From: Aliivibrio sp. EL58
GTDB lineage: Bacteria; Pseudomonadota; Gammaproteobacteria; Enterobacterales; Vibrionaceae
Assembly: GCF_900312675.1 (NCBI RefSeq)
Contig: NZ_OMPC01000004.1
Span: forward strand, 71,218 to 135,217
DNA length: 64,000 nucleotides
Reading direction: 5' to 3'
Shown: positions 20,127 through 30,498 of the stretch, piece after piece
Numbering within the stretch: the stretch's first letter is position 1
How the letters are laid out: the number at the start of each line of letters is the position of its first letter
The notes under the pieces: generated by a model
The model's input: only the letters and a program-made list of their open reading frames with translations
Told to the model about the DNA's origin: nothing
Database searches by the model: none
Made by a program: the position numbers and the translations under genes

Positions 20127-22649
20127 ATGAAACGAGTTTCATTAAAAACGTACTTATTTATTATTTTTGCGACTATTTTCGCCCTATTTTCAGCACATCT
20201 ATATATCAATATAAAAAGCGCTGTCACAAAACTATCAAGTGAACATATCGCTGATGTTGCCGAGCTTCACCAGAAAATTATCAGTAATAATGTAAACTTC
20301 ACCATATACCAAATAGACGCATTAGCAGAAGAAATCTCTGATATAAGCTCATTGGATATTAATAATATCCCACCATCACTAATCAAATTTATATCTTCTG
20401 CTTTTTCTCACTCTCCTGCATTAACTAATATATATATCTATGACATTGAAGATAATGGTATTAATTTAAAAAATATTAACGGCACCATCGAAGCAGAATA
20501 TGCAACTCGTTTATCATTGGAGGAGATGTGGAAAACAAACAAAACATATACCTTCAATAATGAGTATCTTTATTTAAGCCGCTCTAAAAATACGAATCTA
20601 AAAATTATCTTACAAATATCGACTTCAATTTTCTTTAAAACAACAGACCACGAACTTGTAAATAAAAGAAATGTCGGATTTTATCTTTATGATTACCAGT
20701 TAAAAGAGATAATTTACTCAGACCATGTCCCTACTCCTTTATCTTATTCACAACTACAAGGCGTACTACATGATGAGCATGCGACCGTGTCTCTAGATGG
20801 CTCTACCTACACCGCTTTTGTCCACAAATTAAATCGTAGCTCTCTGTATTTTGTATCTCTCATCCCTGGAAGTGTTATTAATCATAACTTTAATACTATA
20901 TCTAATGATTTATTTTTGAATGTCATCGCCTACATATTTTTCGCGATATTGATTATATTTCTATCCTCTTCTTACATATCAAATCGATTAGTTACACTGC
21001 TTAAAAACGCGCAAAAAATAAATCACTTTCAATTTAATCAACAGAAAAAGCAAGATTCGATTGTTAAAGAAATTCATAACCTCAGCAGCACGCTTGAAAC
21101 GATGGATCAAACTATTGATGATATTTTAAAAATGGTTTTTATCATTGCAAAAAGCGGTAATTTATTTCAATTAGGCGCGATTGTTGATAAAAAAATCCAT
21201 AAGATTACGACAGGACACAGTTATCTTTATATTACGGATAACGAAAATACATTAAGCAGTATCGAAGGTAAGAAAAAGATCCCTATCAAGAATCAAGAAC
21301 AATCTTATTACTATGAAGCCTCTGTCCATTACTTCAATTTACATAATGATAAGAAAAAACTCATTGGCTGCCTAGTCATTGAAGTTCCACTTAATCATAC
21401 TGTCCCTAAATACCGACTATTATTTATTGAACGTTTAGTGCAAATAATCGCAGTATCCATTGATAAACAAAAACTTCTAGAGCAACAAAAAGCCCTTTTG
21501 CTTTCTTTTACTAAATCGATTGCCTCTGCCATTGATGCAAAATCTCCTCATACTGCAGGCCATTGTCAACGGGTACCAGAATTAACATTGATGCTAGCAA
21601 AAGCAGCTCAAGAAAATCAAAATCAATGGAATAAATTTTCATTGAATGATGAGGAGTGGGAAGAATTATACCTTGCTTCTTGGCTTCACGATTGTGGCAA
21701 GCTTACCACTGCTGATCACGTAATAGATAAAGCAACAAAACTGGATATGTTTACAAATCGTATTCATGAGATCCGAACTCGCTATGAAATTCTAAAACGA
21801 GATGCTGAACTGTCTTACTTACATGAACTGCTTAAAAGTAGACAAAACACACCAGAATTAGAAAGTAATTACCATAATATAATTAAAGAACTGGATGAAG
21901 AGTTTGCGTTTATTGCCCAATCTAACCTCGGTGCTGAATTTTTTAGTGAAGACAATATTGAACGTCTAAATAAAATAGCGAAAAGAACCTTTATTCGCAC
22001 CTTGGATAAACAACTTGGATTATCATGGGAAGAAAAACAGCGCTTGCCTGATGCAGACAAAATCACTCCGACTATTGAATCCATTTTGCAAGATAGCAGT
22101 AGTCATCTCATTCCTTGGGAGCAAAACCGAAAAGCGGATGAACAGTTTAATCTTAAACCTTACCAGAATAAGTTTAATCACGGCGAGATATATAACCTCT
22201 CTGCTCAGCGAGGAACCCTAACCAATGAAGAACGTTTTTTAATTAATGACCATATTATTCAAACTATTAATATGCTTAAAGAATTGCCTTATCCTGAACA
22301 CCTTAAAAACATCCCTCAAATTGCAGGTGGGCACCATGAACAAATGTCAGGTAAAGGGTACCCTTATGCTATTCCTGCATCTCAATTACCGGTAACCGCA
22401 AGGATGATGGCTATTGCTGATATTTTTGAAGCACTGACTGCCAGTGATCGCCCTTATAAAACACCAAAGACACTGTCTGAATCATTAAAAATATTGGCTT
22501 TCATGGCAAAAAATCAGCATATAGATAAAGAGATATTCCAACTGTTTTTAGAAGATAAAGTTTACCTTGAGTACGCCAACAAATTTTTAAAACCAGAGCA
22601 AATTGATGAGATTGATGTGTCGGCTTATCTTACTCTTGCACATCCATAA
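20127..22649 (+). CDS. Membrane sensor with HD-GYP c-di-GMP phosphodiesterase domain
   Basis: An 840-residue protein with membrane spans at ~8-28 and ~264-284 enclosing a ~230-residue periplasmic sensor region. A coiled-coil/GAF-like linker follows, then an HD-GYP domain with HDCGK (~521) and HHEQMSGKGYP (~736). These match the metal-binding and GYP motifs of enzymes that hydrolyse cyclic-di-GMP. The domain carries a ~190-residue insertion between the HD and HHE motifs, longer than usual. It is divergent from the secretion operon across 138 bases, so it may adjust adhesin export or expression through c-di-GMP. That link is inferred from position. Confidence 0.85.
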   Translation: MKRVSLKTYLFIIFATIFALFSAHLYINIKSAVTKLSSEHIADVAELHQKIISNNVNFTIYQIDALAEEISDISSLDINNIPPSLIKFISSAFSHSPALTNIYIYDIEDNGINLKNINGTIEAEYATRLSLEEMWKTNKTYTFNNEYLYLSRSKNTNLKIILQISTSIFFKTTDHELVNKRNVGFYLYDYQLKEIIYSDHVPTPLSYSQLQGVLHDEHATVSLDGSTYTAFVHKLNRSSLYFVSLIPGSVINHNFNTISNDLFLNVIAYIFFAILIIFLSSSYISNRLVTLLKNAQKINHFQFNQQKKQDSIVKEIHNLSSTLETMDQTIDDILKMVFIIAKSGNLFQLGAIVDKKIHKITTGHSYLYITDNENTLSSIEGKKKIPIKNQEQSYYYEASVHYFNLHNDKKKLIGCLVIEVPLNHTVPKYRLLFIERLVQIIAVSIDKQKLLEQQKALLLSFTKSIASAIDAKSPHTAGHCQRVPELTLMLAKAAQENQNQWNKFSLNDEEWEELYLASWLHDCGKLTTADHVIDKATKLDMFTNRIHEIRTRYEILKRDAELSYLHELLKSRQNTPELESNYHNIIKELDEEFAFIAQSNLGAEFFSEDNIERLNKIAKRTFIRTLDKQLGLSWEEKQRLPDADKITPTIESILQDSSSHLIPWEQNRKADEQFNLKPYQNKFNHGEIYNLSAQRGTLTNEERFLINDHIIQTINMLKELPYPEHLKNIPQIAGGHHEQMSGKGYPYAIPASQLPVTARMMAIADIFEALTASDRPYKTPKTLSESLKILAFMAKNQHIDKEIFQLFLEDKVYLEYANKFLKPEQIDEIDVSAYLTLAHP

Positions 22650-22651
22650 AC

Positions 22652-22684
22652 AAAAAACCGCCATTCTAAACAAATAAAATGGCG
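22652..22684 (-). terminator. Terminator after zntA
   Basis: CGCCATT pairs with AATGGCG across a 12-nt loop. On the minus strand it is followed by six T. It lies 13 bases after the zntA stop, and the hairpin is also just past the convergent HD-GYP gene. Confidence 0.7.
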
Positions 22685-22696
22685 TGTATCGTACGT

Positions 22697-25012
22697 TTAT
22701 TTTTCTTTAAAGCGTAATAGACGCAGTGCATTCAAAGTTACTAAGGCTGTCGCACCACTATCAGCTAAAACTGCCACCCATAAGCCAGTAATACCAAACA
22801 AGCTGGTGACTAAAAATACCGCTTTTAAACCAAGCGCTAAGGTAATGTTCTGACGAATATTACTTAATGTTGCTTTTGATAGCGCAACCATTGGTGCTAG
22901 TTCTTCTAAACGGTTATGAGTTAATGCCGCATCTGCGGTTTCAAGAGCAACATCGGTTCCTCCACCCATAGCAATACCAATAGAAGCGGTCTTCATTGCT
23001 GGCGCATCATTAATACCATCACCGACCATTGCCGTTTTTGCCTGCGCAGTTAACTGCTCAACGTATTTCACTTTATCTGATGGCAATAAACCCGCTTTAT
23101 AGTCAATATTCAACTCTTCAGCAATAGCTTTTGCTGCGCGTTCGTTATCGCCAGTAAGCATGATTGGTTTTATACCTAATTTAACTAACTTCTCAACGGC
23201 TATTTTTGCATCTGGACGCAGTTCATCACGCCACGCAAGTAACCCTGAGATCTGCTCATTAATAAGGACTAATACAACCGTTTTACCCTGCTGCTCTAGA
23301 AGTGCGATTTGGCTCTCAATTTCAGGGATAACCTCACCATCAAACTGCTGCGGTGCATACAATTCAATACGTTGCTTATTGACGGTACCCTTAATACCTT
23401 TGCCAACCACTGTTTCACGGTCATCGGCTTCAATAACAGTTAATCCTTGTTCTTGCGCTTTTATTATTACGGCTCTTGCTAATGGGTGAGATGAGCCCAT
23501 TTCAACCGCGGCTGATTGCAATAAAATACTTTCTTCGGTTTCAGCTTCAACTAAAACACGAATATCAGTCAGTATTGGCTTACCTTGGGTTAGTGTTCCC
23601 GTCTTATCAAATGCGATGTTTTGAATATGACCAAGCTCTTCTAATGCAGCGCCCCCTTTAATCAAAGCTCCGCGTTTTGCCGCTGTAGCTAAACCAGAAG
23701 TAATCGCTGCTGGTGTTGATATCACTAACGCACAAGGACAAGCGATCAGTAGCATAGCTAAACCACGGTAAATCCACGTGTCCCATGATTGACCAAACAT
23801 CAATGGTGGAATAATAATAACCAGTAATGACATCAGCATCATTGCTGGCGTGTACCAACGACTGAACTTATCAAGAAAACGCTCTAAAGGTGCTTTGCGA
23901 GATTCTGCTTCCTCAATCAGATGTAAAATACGATCTATCGCATTCTCACCTTGTGCCGAAGTGATCTGAATTTCAATCACACGATCATTAACAATAGAAC
24001 CAGCCATTAATGGATCGTTAGCCTTTTTATCTACAGGAACTGACTCACCGGTTAGTGCACTTTCATCAAAAGAAGCGAATTCAGAAAGTAAAATTGCATC
24101 TGCGGCTAAACGATCGCCTGGAGAAACTTGAACTTTATCTCCTACGTTTAATTCTGATGCTGGAACTTCTTCTTTAGTGCCATCCGATTTAATACGAACT
24201 GCAGTATCAGGCACTAAATCCATTAATGCTTTTACACCACTTCTCGCTTTTGCCGATGCATAGCCTTCTAATTGTTCACCTAACATAAACAATAAGATAA
24301 CCATGGCCGCTTCTACCGTTTCACCTAAATAAACAGCACCGATTGCAGCTACCGTCATTAAAGTTTCGATTGAGAATGGCGATCCATTTATCGCTAAACG
24401 AATCGCTTTACGTCCAATAGGAATTAATCCAAATAGACCCGCGACAGTAAAAGCGATGGTGCCTAGTTCTTTATTGACTAAGTTAATACCTGTTGCGATA
24501 ACTAAGAAAGCAACCAAGGTTAACAATAATATATTCTTTTTCCAGAACGGCTGAGATTCACTCTCTGATGTGTTTTTTGCACCTATATCAGATAGCGGGA
24601 AACCTGTGGTCTTAGCCACACTAATAATTTGTTCAAATACCGCTTCGTTCTTCGCTCTTACCGTCAGTTTTTCGGTTGCAAAAATAACGTTAGCATCAAT
24701 GACATCTGGAATCGCTAGTATAGCTTTTTTCAATTTTGCAGCGCAGCTTGGGCAATCCATTTCAGCAATAAGCCAACTGCGAGATAATGAAGCGCTATTT
24801 GGTGTTACAGGGGAAACAACTAAGGGGTCTGATTCTCCAGGATCACTTCCGCAACATGAGTCCGCATCTATTGATTTATCAACGCTGCTACAGCAATCAG
24901 CAACCGCGCTTTCTGCCTTTATTGCCGTGATCTTTGGTGCAGCAGCACAACACGAACTTGATGGGTTATGTTTATGATCATGGCTCTGTGTGGTTTTATG
25001 AGTAGTACACAT
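22697..25012 (-). CDS. zntA: Zn/Cd/Pb-exporting P1B-type ATPase
   Basis: This 771-residue inner-membrane pump exports divalent heavy metals using ATP. The first ~60 residues are rich in His and Cys (CC pairs), probably extra metal ligands. A heavy-metal-associated domain carries MDCPSC at ~85-90. Six to eight membrane spans follow, with the transport motif CPC at ~425, the phosphorylation site DKTGTLT at ~469, the SSHPLA motif and GDGINDAPA. These features define the ZntA branch. The gene is single, with a MerR-type promoter upstream (25054-25085), consistent with metal-induced expression. The regulator gene is not in the window. Confidence 0.93.
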   Translation of the reverse strand: MCTTHKTTQSHDHKHNPSSSCCAAAPKITAIKAESAVADCCSSVDKSIDADSCCGSDPGESDPLVVSPVTPNSASLSRSWLIAEMDCPSCAAKLKKAILAIPDVIDANVIFATEKLTVRAKNEAVFEQIISVAKTTGFPLSDIGAKNTSESESQPFWKKNILLLTLVAFLVIATGINLVNKELGTIAFTVAGLFGLIPIGRKAIRLAINGSPFSIETLMTVAAIGAVYLGETVEAAMVILLFMLGEQLEGYASAKARSGVKALMDLVPDTAVRIKSDGTKEEVPASELNVGDKVQVSPGDRLAADAILLSEFASFDESALTGESVPVDKKANDPLMAGSIVNDRVIEIQITSAQGENAIDRILHLIEEAESRKAPLERFLDKFSRWYTPAMMLMSLLVIIIPPLMFGQSWDTWIYRGLAMLLIACPCALVISTPAAITSGLATAAKRGALIKGGAALEELGHIQNIAFDKTGTLTQGKPILTDIRVLVEAETEESILLQSAAVEMGSSHPLARAVIIKAQEQGLTVIEADDRETVVGKGIKGTVNKQRIELYAPQQFDGEVIPEIESQIALLEQQGKTVVLVLINEQISGLLAWRDELRPDAKIAVEKLVKLGIKPIMLTGDNERAAKAIAEELNIDYKAGLLPSDKVKYVEQLTAQAKTAMVGDGINDAPAMKTASIGIAMGGGTDVALETADAALTHNRLEELAPMVALSKATLSNIRQNITLALGLKAVFLVTSLFGITGLWVAVLADSGATALVTLNALRLLRFKEK

Positions 25013-25053
25013 GAGAAAATCCTTTCTGTTAGGTAATTTGTTTATCTACACTA

Positions 25054-25085
25054 ACTATAGACCTTAGAGTTAACTCCAAGGTCAA
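25054..25085 (-). promoter_or_regulatory. MerR-family (ZntR-like) operator-promoter of zntA
   Basis: On the minus strand a TTGACC -35 (25080-25085) and a TATAGT -10 (25054-25059) are separated by 20 bp. The long spacer holds a near-perfect dyad centred on GAGTTAACTC. An over-long spacer containing a dyad is the hallmark of MerR-type promoters that need metal-bound activator distortion. It lies ~40 bases before the zntA start. Confidence 0.85.
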
Positions 25086-25105
25086 GGATAAGTTTGCTCA
25101 AATAT

Positions 25106-25128
25106 AAAAAAAGACACCGAAGTGTCTT
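25106..25128 (-). terminator. Terminator after the CBS-domain gene
   Basis: AAGACAC-CGAA-GTGTCTT forms a stable tetraloop hairpin, followed by T7 on the minus strand. It lies 38 bases beyond the CBS gene stop. Confidence 0.8.
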
Positions 25129-25165
25129 AATTTTTAATTATATCAAAATGTTATAGAGATAATAT

Positions 25166-25582
25166 CTACACTGGGTGTTTGAAACAATGTCCAATTGACT
25201 CACTCAATGCCTGAAGTACATTTCGACGAGTGATTATCCCAACTAACTTACCTTCTTCTACTACAGGGTAAATTTTAGGTTTGTTATCTGTCATGTTCTG
25301 AGCTAAATCAATAATGGTATCTTCAGGTGTGACGGTAAGTACTTCTGTTCTCATCACATCAGAGACTAAATGAGTGTCTTGGCAGTGATAGCTCACCCCA
25401 ATTAACGATTTAATAAGATCTTGCTCTGAGATGAAGCCAATGACCTCTCGCTGTTCATTCACAACTGGACCACCAATATGTTGCGAAGTAATAAATTGAT
25501 CTAAAGCCGCTGATAATGACATATCCGCTGTCAAATAAAGAGGTCGTGCGCTCATGTATTGTTTTACTTTTTTATTTTCCAT
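25166..25582 (-). CDS. Tandem CBS-domain protein
   Basis: A 138-residue cytosolic protein made almost entirely of two CBS motifs (roughly residues 8-60 and 75-130). The repeats show the typical GGPVVNEQREVIGFISEQD and YPVVEEGKLVGIITRRN patterns. CBS pairs bind adenine nucleotides and regulate partner proteins. No fused catalytic domain is present, so the partner is unknown. It is monocistronic. Confidence 0.85.
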   Translation of the reverse strand: MENKKVKQYMSARPLYLTADMSLSAALDQFITSQHIGGPVVNEQREVIGFISEQDLIKSLIGVSYHCQDTHLVSDVMRTEVLTVTPEDTIIDLAQNMTDNKPKIYPVVEEGKLVGIITRRNVLQALSESIGHCFKHPV

Positions 25583-25710
25583 TATAGCCCCCTAACGTGC
25601 TATCAATCAGTTTTGATAACTTAAGTGTGGACTATTTTTGGAAAAAAGCTAAATCACTCTTTCCTATCTCTGTGATGGGTGAAACCTATTGAGAAGAAAA
25701 ATAAACAGTT

Positions 25711-27303
25711 CTATGAACTACCTAACAAAACATCAATTAAGATTTTCTTATTTTGCTCAACAGAAGACATCACATTTTCATACCCAGCCGTATTATTAGT
25801 TCTTTCCATTCTGTGTATAACGGCTAAACATTGCTTAATGTTTTCTGGTGCTTTCATTAAATTCTTCCCTTTTAGCGTTAAAGTCAGAAGCATATAATTC
25901 AAGTCTGATGAGTACGGGTAAGTTTGGCCAATTTTAGTCAATTGTGCACTATTATCATCTGCTGACTTTTGAGCTCTTAACCATTGATAAACTTTATTCA
26001 ATTTTTGAAAGTGAGCCATTGATTGTTGTAACAATAACGGCGCACTTTTTTTCAAACCCGCTTGATCAAATACTTTATACAAAGCAACACATAACTTAAC
26101 TTCACCAGCCATGGCTAGAACACCAAAGGTGGCCACTCTAAATTCATCCGATGCGACTTTACGCTCAGATAAAAAACGATGATAACAAGTGGCTGCGATG
26201 GCTTTCGCTTTATAACGTTTTCCTTGCTTAAATAGTTGACGAGCAATGAAAATATTTATGTAACCTTGTAATTCATCGCGCTTATCCATCGCTATACGTT
26301 TTTTTAACGTGATAATAAGTTGACCAAAATAACGACGATATTGTTCCTTATTCAAGGTCATACTTGACTTATAAACAACGTCTGCGATATCCATAATCAT
26401 CTTATTTAGAGTCGTAGGATTAATGCCTATATGATAAAAACGTTTCATTACCATATTATGCACTAATGCGGGTTCATTATTTTCAATAATAAATGTTAAA
26501 TAAGAATAGAAAGCTTTATCATTTTTCGGATTATTTTCAAAAGCCTTTGCTAAAGATGTCTGGACTTTAGATAACTGTTTTGCTTCTGTATAAATATCAG
26601 CAAGCATTAAATTTGCTTGGAATAAGTACTTTTTAGAGCGCAGTAAAAGCTCAAGAACAGGGATTGCTTTTGGTTTTTCTACCACATGACAATACGCCAT
26701 TAAATTCTGTGGCATTATTTCGCTTTTATCGTGGCGCTGATACACCTTTTTAAAAGTCGAAAAATCTTTTGCTTTATACAACTCTTCTAGGGTCATATTG
26801 AGCAGCATACGATTTTTATACGTTCCAGAATAAGTCTGTGCTCGTTGGATAAAAGCAGATTGAGACCCTTTTACTTCACCCACTAACTTTTCTATAAGTA
26901 GTGTTAAGTTAAAAGATTTTTTAATTAGATCATCTATATAACCAAAATTAATTGGGCTATTAACAATAAAATCCGGGAAGAGCTCTCTCGCGTTAATATC
27001 ATCAACTAATGAATCATCATTATCAATGTCGATAATAAAAATAGGACGTTTTCCAAACTTAGCTTTTTCACGTGCGTGATTAACTATCTCACAAATCACT
27101 TCATGATCAGCATAGTGATATTCAATAAAATAATAGTCATAAACAGGCAATTCTGAAGCTCTCATACTGATATTAAAAGAATCAGCACTCTTAAAGCCCG
27201 CTTTTTGGAAAAACTGACGGATCTGAGTACTACGTTCTCTTTTTTCAGTAAAAACCAACACATTCATTTGTGGAATACGTCTAATTAACTCAGCACTGCT
27301 CAT
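25711..27303 (-). CDS. Receiver-like domain fused to TPR-like helical repeats
   Basis: A 530-residue soluble protein. Residues ~12-130 have the alternating strand/helix pattern of a response-regulator receiver (MNVLVFTEKRERS at the start). The usual phosphorylated Asp position appears as FIEYHYAD, with Glu where Asp is expected, and the conserved Lys region reads VNSPINFGY, so phosphotransfer is doubtful. Residues ~170-530 are helical repeats like TPRs, suited to protein contacts. Similar receiver-TPR proteins occur in vibrios, without firm function. It is monocistronic. It may be a constitutively 'on-like' pseudo-receiver; this is inference. Confidence 0.65.
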   Translation of the reverse strand: MSSAELIRRIPQMNVLVFTEKRERSTQIRQFFQKAGFKSADSFNISMRASELPVYDYYFIEYHYADHEVICEIVNHAREKAKFGKRPIFIIDIDNDDSLVDDINARELFPDFIVNSPINFGYIDDLIKKSFNLTLLIEKLVGEVKGSQSAFIQRAQTYSGTYKNRMLLNMTLEELYKAKDFSTFKKVYQRHDKSEIMPQNLMAYCHVVEKPKAIPVLELLLRSKKYLFQANLMLADIYTEAKQLSKVQTSLAKAFENNPKNDKAFYSYLTFIIENNEPALVHNMVMKRFYHIGINPTTLNKMIMDIADVVYKSSMTLNKEQYRRYFGQLIITLKKRIAMDKRDELQGYINIFIARQLFKQGKRYKAKAIAATCYHRFLSERKVASDEFRVATFGVLAMAGEVKLCVALYKVFDQAGLKKSAPLLLQQSMAHFQKLNKVYQWLRAQKSADDNSAQLTKIGQTYPYSSDLNYMLLTLTLKGKNLMKAPENIKQCLAVIHRMERTNNTAGYENVMSSVEQNKKILIDVLLGSS

Positions 27304-27423
27304 CTATCATATAACTCGAATAAAAGTAACAAAACAACACACCAACCCGTAAAGGATAAAATAACCTTAAAATAGATACAAAATCAACATTTTTGCAAAA
27401 TAATGGGGGTTACTTCACGGAAA

Positions 27424-27456
27424 TTTTGCGCTATTTTATCACACAATAGCGCAAAA
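27424..27456 (-). terminator. Hairpin terminator after the YdiJ-like gene
   Basis: TTTTGCGCTATT and AATAGCGCAAAA form a perfect 12-bp inverted repeat around a 9-nt loop, 10 bases beyond the stop at 27466. The flanking T-tract is short, so the stem itself supplies most of the strength. Confidence 0.65.
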
Positions 27457-27465
27457 TTAAGCTAT

Positions 27466-30400
27466 TTAAATGTTCGTCAATATTGCTTGTAAAGGATGCT
27501 GCAACTGCTCTCCTTCAAAGCGTTTTACTTGACTTCGACATGAATACCCTGTGATCAAACAACGCTCTTTATCTAAATTAGCTAAGTTGCCTCTCCAGCT
27601 TAAATCATAAATTGCTTTTGAAGTTTCTAATTTATCTGCTTCATGACCATAAGTCCCTGCCATGCCACAGCACCCAACAGGAACGGTATTAAGCGTTAAC
27701 CCAAAGTGAGTAAATATCTCACCCCACTCTTTCTCTGCATTAGGCATTTTTGTCTTTTCAGTACAGTGAGCAAATAGTTTCCAAGGTCTTGTATCAAATA
27801 CTGTCGCTTTATCAAAAGAGGATAATTTAGGATACAGCCACTCATGCACTGTCAGTACAGTAAAATCACCACGATTATCCGTCAAAATTTCATTGTATTC
27901 GTCTCGATAACAAAGAACTAAAGCAGGATCTACGCCAACCATTGGAATTTTTAATTCAGCAACTTGATTTAAGAACTCACTCGTTGTTGTCGCTGTCGTT
28001 GTAAATTGCTTTAAAAAGCCTTTCACATGTTGTGCTTTACCGTTTGGTTTAAATGGCAACAATATTGGTTTCAATCCAAGTCGTTGAATTAACTCAACGA
28101 AATCACTCACTACACCGGCATCATAATAACTAGTGAATGGGTCTTGAACAATCAGGACATGCTTCTGACGCTCCTTTTCAGAAAAACCTTTCAATTCTTC
28201 TAGATTAAATTGAGAAATATCTTTCTTTTGACAACGCTCAGTTAACGTGGGAATCGATAGTAAAGGCATATCAACATAGCCTAATGTTTTTTTCGTCAAA
28301 GCTTTAGTTACCGGTTGCTTCAATACACCATTAACTACTTTGGGGATTTTAGCCATGATAGGTAGCATGGTTTCAATATTTGCAACCATGTAGTCTTTTA
28401 TTGGCCTCTGGTAACGGCTGTGATAGATATTTAAAAAACGCGAACGAAAGCTTGGAACATCCACTTTAATTGGACACTGACTTGCACACGCTTTACAGGC
28501 TAAGCACCCCATCATTGCATCATGCACTTCATGCGAGTAATCATACTCTTTGTCTTTATTTATTCGATTACGAATGCGATCAATGATTTGCTTAATTGAT
28601 GGACGTTTTGTTAAAAGATCATGTTCTAGCTCAACAGGATCAATGCCTTGCTCTGATAATTGACGTAACCATTCACGAACAAGCCCTGCACGGCCTTTTG
28701 GAGAGTGACGACGATCTGCAGTTACCTTCATCGATGGACACATTGGAGAGCTCGTTTCATAATTAAAACACAATCCATTACCATTACATTCCATCGCTTG
28801 GTTAAAGCTATCTCTTACTTCAATTGGAATTTGGCGATCATAATAACCGCGCTTTGTATCACTCACTTTGACTAATTCAGCATCACTCTCAAGCGGAGTA
28901 CAAATTTTACCTGGATTCATTTTGTTGTCAGGGTCAAATGCGCCTTTAACGCGTCTTAACTCAATAAATAGCTCTTCACCAAAAAACTCAGGTCCGTATT
29001 CTGAACGGAAGCCTTTACCGTGCTCTCCCCACATTAAGCCGCCATACTTAGAAACTAAAGCAACCACTTGATCTGAAATAACGTGCATTAACGCTTCTTG
29101 CTCTGGATCACACATATCTAACGCAGGGCGTACATGTAATACGCCGGCATCAACATGGCCAAACATCCCGTAGTTCAGCTTATGTGAATCTAATAACGCT
29201 CTAAACTCTTGAATAAAATCGGCTAAATTCTCTGGTGGTACGCAAGTATCTTCAGCAAAGGCAACAGGCTTAGCGGCACCTTTTGTTGCGCCTAATAAAC
29301 CCACCGCTTTTTTTCGCATCGTATAAATACGACCAATACTGGCAACATCCTGCGTTATTTGATAATCGATAATACCGGCAGATTCTGATTCAATAAGTTG
29401 CTCTAACTTTGCGATAAGAACCGAAACTTGCTGTTCAACCACTTCCGGCTCTGTTCCTGCAAATTCCACCATATTTAAGCCAAGCATTTTTTTGTTTGGA
29501 ACATCAGTAATTAAATCACTAACGCTATGCCAAACAATATCTTGCTTTGCAAAATTCAATACTCTTGAGTCGATGGTTTCAACAGAAAGCGCATTAGCCT
29601 CAACCATAAATGGCGCATTTCGTAATGCAGCATCAAACGTATCGTATTTTACATTGATTAAGGTTCTGGCTTTTGGAATGGGCGTAATATTTACTTTCGC
29701 TTCGGTTAAAAAGGCTAATGAACCTTCTGCACCACATAGTACGCGTGTAATATCAAATTGGTCCGTTTCTGTATCTAACGCATTTTTTAAATCGTATCCA
29801 GTTAAGAAACGATTTAATGGCGGAAATTTATCTTCAATCTGTTTACGCTTATCGCGACACACTGCTGCAGTAATATCTAAAACAGAACGAACAGCTTCTG
29901 ATTGTTCATCATAAGAAAGTGATGTATCCAAACACTGTCCATTGGCCAGAACTGCGGTTACTGCTAATACGTGATCTGATGTTTTACCGTATTTTAGTGA
30001 GCCTTGTCCGGATGCATCAGTATTGATCATCCCACCAATAGTCGCTCGATTACTGGTCGATAAATCAGGAGAAAAGAAAAAGCCATGCGGGCGCAAAGCA
30101 TCATTAAGTTGATCCTTAATTAGCCCTGTTTGAACTCTCGCCCAACCCTGTTCGACATTAATTTCCAACACATTATTCATGTAACGAGAGAGATCGACCA
30201 CAATGCCTTTCGTTAGTGACTGACCATTGGTACCAGTACCACCACCACGAGGAGAAAAAGTCACCGCTTTATAATGTTCTCTGTCTGCTAGAGAAGCTAA
30301 ACATTCAACGTCTTTTGTTGTTTTTGGAAGTAAAACGGCTTGAGGTAATTGTTGATAAACACTGTTATCGGTCGCAACTGCCAAACGACTTGAATACGTC

Positions 30401-30498
30401 GTTTCGACATCACCACTAAAATCGGTTTTTGCTAATTGATCTAAATATTCAAGTACCGTTGAGTCGATAGACGACTGAAATGGTAATACTGGTAACAT
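27466..30498 (-). CDS. ydiJ: YdiJ-type FAD/4Fe-4S oxidoreductase (D-2-hydroxyacid dehydrogenase family)
   Basis: A 1010-residue fusion. The N-terminal ~500 residues form an FAD-linked oxidase (PCMH fold; SPRGGGTGTNGQS near residue 85 for FAD binding) with its C-terminal lobe. An iron-sulfur region follows, with CNGNGLCFNY...CPS (~590) and CLACKACASQCPIKVD (~680). The C-terminus has a CCG-type cysteine-rich segment (VGCCGMAG, ~960). E. coli YdiJ has been reported as a D-2-hydroxyglutarate dehydrogenase; that activity is inferred here from family and length. It is monocistronic, divergent from the DUF3334 gene across ~237 bases. Confidence 0.88.
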   Translation of the reverse strand: MLPVLPFQSSIDSTVLEYLDQLAKTDFSGDVETTYSSRLAVATDNSVYQQLPQAVLLPKTTKDVECLASLADREHYKAVTFSPRGGGTGTNGQSLTKGIVVDLSRYMNNVLEINVEQGWARVQTGLIKDQLNDALRPHGFFFSPDLSTSNRATIGGMINTDASGQGSLKYGKTSDHVLAVTAVLANGQCLDTSLSYDEQSEAVRSVLDITAAVCRDKRKQIEDKFPPLNRFLTGYDLKNALDTETDQFDITRVLCGAEGSLAFLTEAKVNITPIPKARTLINVKYDTFDAALRNAPFMVEANALSVETIDSRVLNFAKQDIVWHSVSDLITDVPNKKMLGLNMVEFAGTEPEVVEQQVSVLIAKLEQLIESESAGIIDYQITQDVASIGRIYTMRKKAVGLLGATKGAAKPVAFAEDTCVPPENLADFIQEFRALLDSHKLNYGMFGHVDAGVLHVRPALDMCDPEQEALMHVISDQVVALVSKYGGLMWGEHGKGFRSEYGPEFFGEELFIELRRVKGAFDPDNKMNPGKICTPLESDAELVKVSDTKRGYYDRQIPIEVRDSFNQAMECNGNGLCFNYETSSPMCPSMKVTADRRHSPKGRAGLVREWLRQLSEQGIDPVELEHDLLTKRPSIKQIIDRIRNRINKDKEYDYSHEVHDAMMGCLACKACASQCPIKVDVPSFRSRFLNIYHSRYQRPIKDYMVANIETMLPIMAKIPKVVNGVLKQPVTKALTKKTLGYVDMPLLSIPTLTERCQKKDISQFNLEELKGFSEKERQKHVLIVQDPFTSYYDAGVVSDFVELIQRLGLKPILLPFKPNGKAQHVKGFLKQFTTTATTTSEFLNQVAELKIPMVGVDPALVLCYRDEYNEILTDNRGDFTVLTVHEWLYPKLSSFDKATVFDTRPWKLFAHCTEKTKMPNAEKEWGEIFTHFGLTLNTVPVGCCGMAGTYGHEADKLETSKAIYDLSWRGNLANLDKERCLITGYSCRSQVKRFEGEQLQHPLQAILTNI

